DNA from: Apiotrichum sp. Y4204
Lineage: Eukaryota; Basidiomycota; Tremellomycetes; Trichosporonales; Trichosporonaceae
Assembly: GCA_025531455.1 (NCBI GenBank)
Contig: JAMYHL010000008.1
Location: 62,001-126,000, forward strand
Direction of reading: 5' to 3'
DNA length: 64,000 nt
Shown: positions 57,650 to 64,000 of the stretch, in pieces
Numbering within the stretch: the stretch's first letter is position 1
Layout: every line of letters starts with the position of its first letter
Made by a program: the position numbers and the translations under genes
Notes under the pieces: model-generated
What the model saw: only the letters and a program-made list of their open reading frames with translations
Told to the model about the DNA's origin: nothing
The model's database searches: none

Positions 57650-58462
57650 CTAGTAGGTGTTACAGCTCCGGCAAGGCGTCCTGTCCACCAAGTCGACGAA
57701 CCCTTGAAGGAACGGTTTGCCATAGAAAAGTCGTGGATCGCTGTCAGGACCATTGCCGCCTGCTCCGAGGGTATAAACGAGACCGCTGTTAAGGTCCGTC
57801 ATATTAACGAACCATGGACCGCCGCTGGAACCTTGGGTCATCTCGCAGGGCAGGGTCGAGACCTGTTCATCGTCGGGGTAAGACTTGTCGTGACACTTGA
57901 CGGCGTGTTTGAAACCGTACTTCTCGTCGGCCGGATATCCCCATGCAATGACATCTTCCTGGGTAGGGGAGAGATCGGCAACAAGACGACTGCCACCAAC
58001 AACATCAACAATGTTCTTGCCCTCCTTGTTCGGTTTCATGACCATGAAGGCGTGGTCGAGGGGTAGAAGCTTTCGCTGCTCCTTCCGCGCATCTAGATAT
58101 GGTTGGGGAACTACCGCGTACTCCATCTCCCACTCGCCAAAGGGCGCCGTATCATGGTCGAATCCGGGTTCGACCACAGCAGCGGGAACTAACCCCGCGT
58201 CGCCATAAACGCAGTGAGCGGCAGTTACGACAATGTTCTTTGTTGGTGTGTCAATGACAACACCAGAACATTGTCCGATCGAAAACTCATCAGGGAACGT
58301 CCTGATACGGACGGCAGTTGAGGGTACATGGCCGAAGAATTGACGCGATTGGAGAGGACTCCGGATAGCCACAGGTGCTGCTGTGACGTTGGCCACCAGC
58401 AGGAGAATTGCCGTGACACCAGCGGCGACCGCTCTATGGCTGGAATGACTTGTAAGGAACAT
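57650..58462 (-). CDS. Secreted trypsin-like serine protease (V8/glutamyl endopeptidase-like)
   Basis: A single exon of 270 aa. A hydrophobic signal segment (VAAGVTAILLLVANVTAAP) lies at about residues 12-30. The catalytic triad is visible: His in NIVVTAAHCVYG, Asp in LLPLDHAFMV, and Ser in TQGSSGGPWFV. A cysteine next to the histidine (AAHC) and one in IGQCSG probably form the usual disulfide; two more pairs lie in VKCHDKSY/LPCEM and PCRSC. The family is the chymotrypsin-fold S1 group, in the branch with bacterial V8 proteases and fungal secreted peptidases; the V8-like subgroup is inferred from length and the GSSGGPW context. Probably extracellular, for nutrient proteolysis or interaction with other organisms. 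A TATAAAT lies upstream at 58588-58594. Confidence 0.9.
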   Translation of the reverse strand: MFLTSHSSHRAVAAGVTAILLLVANVTAAPVAIRSPLQSRQFFGHVPSTAVRIRTFPDEFSIGQCSGVVIDTPTKNIVVTAAHCVYGDAGLVPAAVVEPGFDHDTAPFGEWEMEYAVVPQPYLDARKEQRKLLPLDHAFMVMKPNKEGKNIVDVVGGSRLVADLSPTQEDVIAWGYPADEKYGFKHAVKCHDKSYPDDEQVSTLPCEMTQGSSGGPWFVNMTDLNSGLVYTLGAGGNGPDSDPRLFYGKPFLQGFVDLVDRTPCRSCNTY

Positions 58463-59769
58463 CGAGGGGGCTCGGATGGTAATCTCGAGTGTGGGAGAGA
58501 GGACCTAACGGGCAATAGTGAGTATGTGGGGTACTGTAAGTGCGGGTGCGTCGTCGTGCTTCTGGAAGTGGCACATGCGAGCTGCCATTTATATCTCAAA
58601 GAGGTTTCCGTTTACTTCGTCGAGACATAATCGGAACTCGAGAGCGGCGAGTCAGATCAAGCTCTCGAGGAATGCGATGCCAGCACTGTTTCCGTTTACT
58701 CGTCGAGATGAATCGGAACTGGAGGGCATTCAGTCAGATCAAGCCCTCGATGAGCAGAATGCGATGCCATCGCTGTCTCCTATCGTCCTCGGTATATATT
58801 GTAGTCGCAATCTATCGGTGGGGAAGGCTGTGCGGTGTGACATGGCAATGCCACATCCTGCCCGTTGGGATCTACACAGATGTGAACTGACATCCCAAGT
58901 CTCTACATGACCATCCTCATCCCGTTGATCATATCTCATCTACAAGTCGGAGAAGCAGCACAGGATATCGGGCAGTGATCAGGTATGTGCTTCGCATCCT
59001 GATTTAACTGAATGGGACATTGCGCCTGTCGTGGCGACATTCGATGGGTTGTTTCCCTTGGCCTCGTTCACTCTGCGGAGAACGGAGATCTGTATTCCGA
59101 TCGGACGGACGGACAGGATATTCGAACACATACATACCTACATACAATCCGCCGAGAGACGCGGAGGCTACAAGCCAACATAGACCCCGCCCCGAGGATT
59201 ATTGGTCTTTGCCACACCAACAGAGAAGCCGGGTGCTCGCCGCGAGGTTTTGCCACCAAGGGCTCTCCTATGTAAAGCCAAGCATCTTTCTTCTTCATAA
59301 GGTGATACGAGCAAGTACCTGCCTGGCGTGGACTTGCCATCTGTAAGTGGTCCGGCTGCGTCAAAGTGGCATTACCAATCTTGTTCATCAGCGGTTATTG
59401 AGCAGGCAACATTCACTCAGACTGATTTGGACTAGTCGCCACCTGCCAGAATACGGGAAGAGGCAGCTACATGTAGCGAAGAATAAATTACTGACGAGGC
59501 GTGTCGGTCTTGTATCAGTCATTGACAGCTACAATACATAGTCAGACGACCATGTAACTGTTGAGCGACGGTGTTATGTATAGTACGATGCATAAAGGGG
59601 TGAAAACCAAATAAAGAACTTGGATATGACGATAAACGAGTGTCGTGAAAACGGCGCGAGTGAGGGAACCAGCGACGCCAGAAGCTGACTGTTCCTCATC
59701 AGTTATCATTCATCTCCTTTCGCTCACGTTCCCTCAACAGTAAAAACTCACGCTGTTGGCCGATAATGC
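58463..59769. other. Intergenic region with protease promoter
   Basis: About 1.3 kb. Imperfect direct repeats of a TCCGTTTACT/TCGTCGAGA segment occur at 58608-58630 and 58691-58711. A TATAAAT on the minus strand (58594-58588) serves the protease. No gene was seen. Confidence 0.5.
58588..58594 (-). promoter_or_regulatory. TATA box of the secreted protease gene
   Basis: TATAAAT on the minus strand about 126-132 bp before the start codon. Confidence 0.55.
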
Positions 59770-60126
59770 TTACGAGCAGACCCACTGGGAGCGCGCCTGA
59801 TCACCCGGACGACCACCACGGCGACAGTTGGCCACCACCGTATTGGTGCCGTACCTGTAGAGGGGCCCCTGGAAGTCGCCGTTGACCTCACCAATAGTGT
59901 ACCATCCTCCACGACAATACAGGGAGATGCCTTTGTCCGAACGGTCAGGCATCTTGCAGCCTTTGAAGGGGCCTTGGCAGCTGTGTAGGTTCAAGTTGCG
60001 ACTGCACTGCGTCCACTCGACCGGGAGCTTGAGGGCCCGCTTCTCGATATGCGAGTCGGTAGAATCGATGGCCGCGGACATGCCTGTGGCGGCGGTGGCG
60101 AGAAGCGCAAGGAGGACGAGCTTCAT
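59770..60126 (-). CDS. Small secreted cysteine-rich protein with Kex2-type propeptide
   Basis: A single exon of 118 aa. The signal peptide is MKLVLLALLATAATGMSAA, followed by a short acidic propeptide ending HIEKR, a Kex2-type dibasic site. The mature chain of about 86 residues starts ALKLPVEW and holds six cysteines (in TQCSR, HSCQ, KGCK, LYCRG, ANCRR and the C-terminal WVCS), enough for three disulfides. It has a basic, glycine-rich character. No family was recognised; size, processing and cysteine pattern resemble secreted effectors and antimicrobial or adhesive proteins. It neighbours a secreted protease, though 1.3 kb away. A TATA-like element lies about 70 bp upstream. Confidence 0.75.
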   Translation of the reverse strand: MKLVLLALLATAATGMSAAIDSTDSHIEKRALKLPVEWTQCSRNLNLHSCQGPFKGCKMPDRSDKGISLYCRGGWYTIGEVNGDFQGPLYRYGTNTVVANCRRGGRPGDQARSQWVCS

Positions 60127-61960
60127 GGATGTTGATGTGGATCGCGGGGAAACTTGTCTGAGGTTTGCCGTTCATTCGAGCGCAAGTCTCCTTTCTTATA
60201 TGCAGCAGACCATGGCGGGATAGGTAAAGATTCCGCCTGTGTACAGTAGGCCTACCTCGTCGGTTCATTCCGCTTCGCTCACCGTCAACATTGAGGGAGA
60301 CATGGTGGCATTTCAGCGTTGTCACCACTTCTAAGTTTCCGTTCCAAACGAGTCAACTCGGTGTCATGCGACGATACAGTAGACACCAAAAGTCTTTACG
60401 CGGTTGTCCTGCTGGCGCCCCTTGAACCTCTTGTTCGTGCAAACTGCACAGCGGGTTGTCATTTGGAGCTTGTCCCCCTCAGGAGAGGAGCCTCTGAGCA
60501 ACTGCAACCAAGTGGTACATGGACGTGGGAAAGCATTCTCACTGCGGAACGATCTCCGTCGCGTGAAGACTTTTGGTGGCCACTGTATGTATGTCCCCGA
60601 TGTTGCCGCGGACGTCCACTTATTCTCCTGATGCTGTAGACACGATTCTGAGATTCTCTATGACACTTCAACGCATTACACTGGACCAGACCTTCAGCGG
60701 AGCACGGCAAGTCCTGAACCATCAGGTAAAAGGCACATTACACAGATTTCTGTGGACACTTTGCGGACGGAGGCGGAGATTGTATATCGCTGATATGCCA
60801 ATATGCGGACTTCTTCCGCTGAATTGCCCCGAGGGTCTGATGCTCCGTTTACACTAGCTCTCACTGCGATCGGTGAACTCAAAGCACTGTATAGGAGCAA
60901 TCCGAGCGGAGCTTGAAGGATCATCTTAACGTGGCTGGATGTTCCGGTCGACGGTACTGTGTTGGTTATTTCTAGATGGCATCCTCAATGGCCATGAGGA
61001 CCGTGCAAGCGATCGGGCTCGGAGATGGGGCAGCTTTGCATACTGCAGTTGTCGCGATGGCAGCTCGATTCATGCACACTAATCTTTGGACTCGGGTCGG
61101 TGGTTTATAAGCCAAGCTATTGGGACTAACTCGTTCCAGTAACTCTTTTGTTCAGAGAAGAAGGTGTGGTGGGGTAGTGAGTGTATACCTTGCCCATACA
61201 ACACATACAAATCGGGAACTTTGATGAAGCTGCGATATCTTAGGGCGGCAATGGTACGGCGGTGACCATTAAGAGTGTGGTGGAGGGCCGCCACCGGACG
61301 TGCGCGCCTATAATGTTGCGAAACGACACCGACGCGATCCTCCTGTGACTCCCGTGTGAGCATGGCAGAGCGCGGCCGCGATCTGCAGGTGTCCCCTGCC
61401 CCAACGCGGTGTTCCCAGACCACGCGTTGTAGCCCATTGTCAGTCTTAACGCGTCCGAGACACGGACATCGGCGAATTACAGTCGGCAACATGATCACAC
61501 AGCAATTGACCGGTGGACGCTACCACGCTATCTGTTGAGTCCTTCCAGCGACCAGCGAACAGCGGCCAGCGGGTCAACTCGGAAGCACCGGCCGCGCCAA
61601 ATGTGTGTTCCGGCGTGTCAATAAGGTCTGACGGGTCTGAGGGACATTGCTAGATGTCTTAGAGAACAATGCGTATTGCAGAGCGAGCTCGAGTCGGTTC
61701 ACTGTGCTTGGCGCCTGCCAGGGTCTCGAGGCTTTGAGCACTATCGAGTTCGTTCGGATCCGAGAACCAGGCGGCAAAACGACAAAATGACGTCAGGGGT
61801 CACATGAAACTGTGGCCACAGACCACCATATAAATCAGTCGTCGTCTTGTTCGATACGACAGACGATACCATCAATTCCCACTCTCTCCGTCTCTCTAAC
61901 AAGCACACACTCAAGCAGGAGAAACACACAGAAACACACAGAGAACCTCTATCCTCCACC
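60127..61960. other. Divergent intergenic region
   Basis: About 1.8 kb. A minus-strand TATATAAG-type element at 60195-60202 serves the small secreted protein. A frame open on the minus strand at 61079-61498 shows no domain. The last 100 bp are a CT- and ACAC-rich leader for the GTPase gene. Confidence 0.5.
60195..60202 (-). promoter_or_regulatory. TATA-like element of the small secreted protein gene
   Basis: CATATAAG on the minus strand, about 70 bp before the start codon, an ordinary TATA distance. Confidence 0.55.
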
Positions 61961-63970
61961 ATGCCGTCCCCCGCCAGACCGCGGCACGTCGCCTACTCGG
62001 CGAAGCAGAAGAAGGAGTATTTACAGATCAAGCGGGCGATCAAGCGCGGCGAGATGGACCCGGACGAGGCGATCCTGCCGAAGAGCAACGGCCGCACCAA
62101 GATCGATAAGCGCCACACGGCACGCAGTCAGGAGCAGGATGGACTCGAGCTGTACAGCAGCTTCATGTCCGTGCCGCGTGACTATGTCGAGCGCACGCGC
62201 AACGCCGCATGGGCCGACGAACTCCCCCGGCCTCTGACCGACTCTGCGGCCGTCTTCCCGCTACACATTGTCGACAACCCCGCCGGGAGGGATCTTACCG
62301 TGCCGTGTCGGCCCAGCTTTACGCTCGGACAGTCCAAGCACGAGGTGGAGGCGAACGAGGAGCGCGAGTTCCGCAAGTGGCTCATGCGCACGACGACGAC
62401 CGTCGACGCATGGTCCAATGGCGATGAAGCCGAAGATGATGAGCGGAATACAAAGACCCTGCATAGCCCCAGCCGGTTCGAGACCAACATCGAGGTCTGG
62501 CGCCAGCTGTGAGTGCACATATTCACAGAGCGGAGCTGACTAAAGGTGGCGCGTAATTGAAGCCTCTGATATCGTCCTCGTCCTCGTCGACGCCCGCTGT
62601 CCACCAGTACACTGTCCCCCGAGTTTGCGGGAATACATGCGCGCCTACCGCCCACGGCGCGAGTTCGTGATCGTCCTTACAAAAGCAGACCTTGTCGACC
62701 CGACAGCGCTGGAGGGATGGAAGCGCTGGCTCACAGAGTGGTGGGCAGCTGCCGACAGCGTGGCTCCCGAGAACGAAGTCCAGGTCGTGGCCGTTAGCAG
62801 CTACGACACCGAGCTGCTGCACACTGACGGACGACACAAGCCACTTATCCCCACCAAGGCACGGGTCGAGCTGCTATCAGCTCTACAGACAGCGCATGAG
62901 CGCCTGAAGCATTCAGGATCCACCACTAAACCCGAAATCGGGGCCGTCCGCGAAACCGTACGCTGGAACGAGCTCCAGGCCGACACCGAAGTACACCTCG
63001 AGATGGAGGCACGCGACGCGCCTCAACCCCCAACTTCTGGGGATGAAGCACAATCCGGCACGGAACCTCTGACGATCGGCCTTGTCGGCCAGCCCAATGT
63101 CGGCAAGTCGTCGCTCCTGAACGCGCTGCTCGGGTCCACAAAGGTGCGCGCGCACCGCACACCAGGCAAAACCAAGCATTTCCAGACGATGCTCTGGGGC
63201 GAGCGGCGCGAGGTGCGCATCGTCGACTGCCCCGGTCTCGTGTGTCCCAGTCTCGTGCCAATGGAGCTACAAGCAATGGCAGGCAGTGAGTGCCAAGGAG
63301 AACCTTGCATCAGAAACTGACATCCTAGTCCTGTCCATCGCCCAGATACCCTCCCTACCAGCCTGCATCTCCTTCGCAGCGCATTACCTCCCGCTGGAGC
63401 GCGTCTTCCGCCTACCGCCGCCACCGGTAGAGGTCGACGACATGGCGGCAAAACGAACATGGCGGAAGGGCATGGTCGTGCCTACCGCAAAGCCGAAGGG
63501 CCCCCGGTGGACAGCGGGGGAAATCATGGACCGGCGCGCGATCGACCGCGGTTTCGGTAAGTGTCATGATGTGCAATTGCGACGGTGACGACTGACATAT
63601 AGTTACCGCACGGTCGGCTCGGCCGGATGCGAATCGCGCTGCGGACGGGATGATGCGCGCACTCGCGGACGGGCGCGTGCGCTGGGGTTTCTGGCCGCCT
63701 GGCACGACGCCCGTGCGGGACGGAGAGGGTGTATGCCTTGGCGAGTGGTCTGGCGACGCCACAAGTGACGACGAGGACAGCGACAGTGAGCTGGACGTGT
63801 CAGGGAAGGAGGAAGCCTCATCTCCTCGGAGCAAGGAGGAGGAGGATGAGGAAGACGAGGAAAGTGACGTGGATGAGAGCCAGTTTACGAAGGCCAACAA
63901 CGCAAGTTTCTTTGCGGCGCTCAGCCTCGGCGACGACAATAATGACAGTGACGAGGACGTAGCGGAGTAA
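61961..63970 (+). CDS. GNL1: Circularly permuted GTPase, GNL1/HSR1-like (YlqF/YawG family)
   Basis: Four exons (61961-62508, 62546-63285, 63329-63556, 63603-63970) give 627 aa. The N-terminus is basic (PARPRHVAYSAKQKKEYLQI) like GNL1 and Lsg1. The GTPase motifs come in permuted order: G5-like DARCPP and G4 LTKADL (about residue 230), then G1 GLVGQPNVGKSSLLNALLG, G2 region RTPGKTKHFQ, and G3 DCPGLV. A segment with LPACISFAAHYLPLERVF follows, and the C-terminus is strongly acidic (runs of D/E) ending DSDEDVAE. Relatives act in ribosome subunit maturation and export, shuttling between nucleus and cytoplasm. The segment between G4 and G1 (about 130 residues) is longer than in bacterial YlqF. Whether it is GNL1 or Lsg1 is judged on the acidic tail and is not certain. 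It is complete; its stop lies 30 bp before the window end. Confidence 0.85.
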
Positions 63971-64000
63971 TACAGTAGTATTATTTTTCATTTTCCATGC

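Noticed and set aside
61079..61498. 139-aa minus-strand frame
   Set aside because: No conserved motif, no leader or splice signals; likely chance.

Overview
This window is nuclear DNA of a GC-rich, intron-rich fungus, most likely a basidiomycete yeast of the Tremellomycetes and perhaps Trichosporonales. The evidence is many short introns (several only 33-38 nt) with GTGAGT/GTACGT/GTAAGT donors and CTGAC/CTAAC branch sites just before the acceptor, split tRNA genes, and a mix of fungal housekeeping, transport and secreted-protein genes. The taxonomic placement is inference from gene architecture, not from a search.

Layout. 0-14.4 kb is a housekeeping block of genes on alternating strands: a Sec14-type lipid transfer protein, a Q/P-rich penta-EF-hand protein, 5'-methylthioadenosine phosphorylase, a small membrane protein, the DEAD-box helicase Dbp8 and a dysferlin-domain peroxisomal membrane protein. 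15.2-17.0 kb encodes an unusual protein whose N-terminus copies the histone H3 tail. 17.5-24.5 kb looks like a detoxification/lipid block: a DHA1-type drug transporter, a decayed cytochrome P450, a glutathione S-transferase and a long-chain acyl-CoA synthetase. 26.5-37.9 kb holds a PhzF-like protein, a coiled-coil protein with SUMO-type motifs, a short-chain dehydrogenase with an antisense tRNA-Arg in one intron, an isopenicillin-N-acyltransferase-like enzyme, a LURP-one protein and a second acyl-CoA ligase. 39-41.4 kb has a small HicA-like protein and a homocysteine S-methyltransferase. After a gene-poor stretch of about 5 kb, 46.3-60.1 kb is an outward-facing set: an AA11-type LPMO, a sugar transporter, tRNA-Leu, a Hol1-like MFS transporter, a secreted trypsin-like protease and a small secreted cysteine-rich protein. 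A complete circularly permuted GTPase (GNL1-like) closes the window.

Gene models were spliced by hand by choosing introns that keep the reading frame and restore family motifs; where exon lengths were added up they are multiples of three. The strongest candidates for something new are the H3-tail-like protein (15188-16980), the HicA-like single-exon gene under a eukaryotic-style promoter (39271-39474), and the tRNA nested antisense in an intron (30847-30930). No operons, CRISPR arrays or intact transposons were seen.
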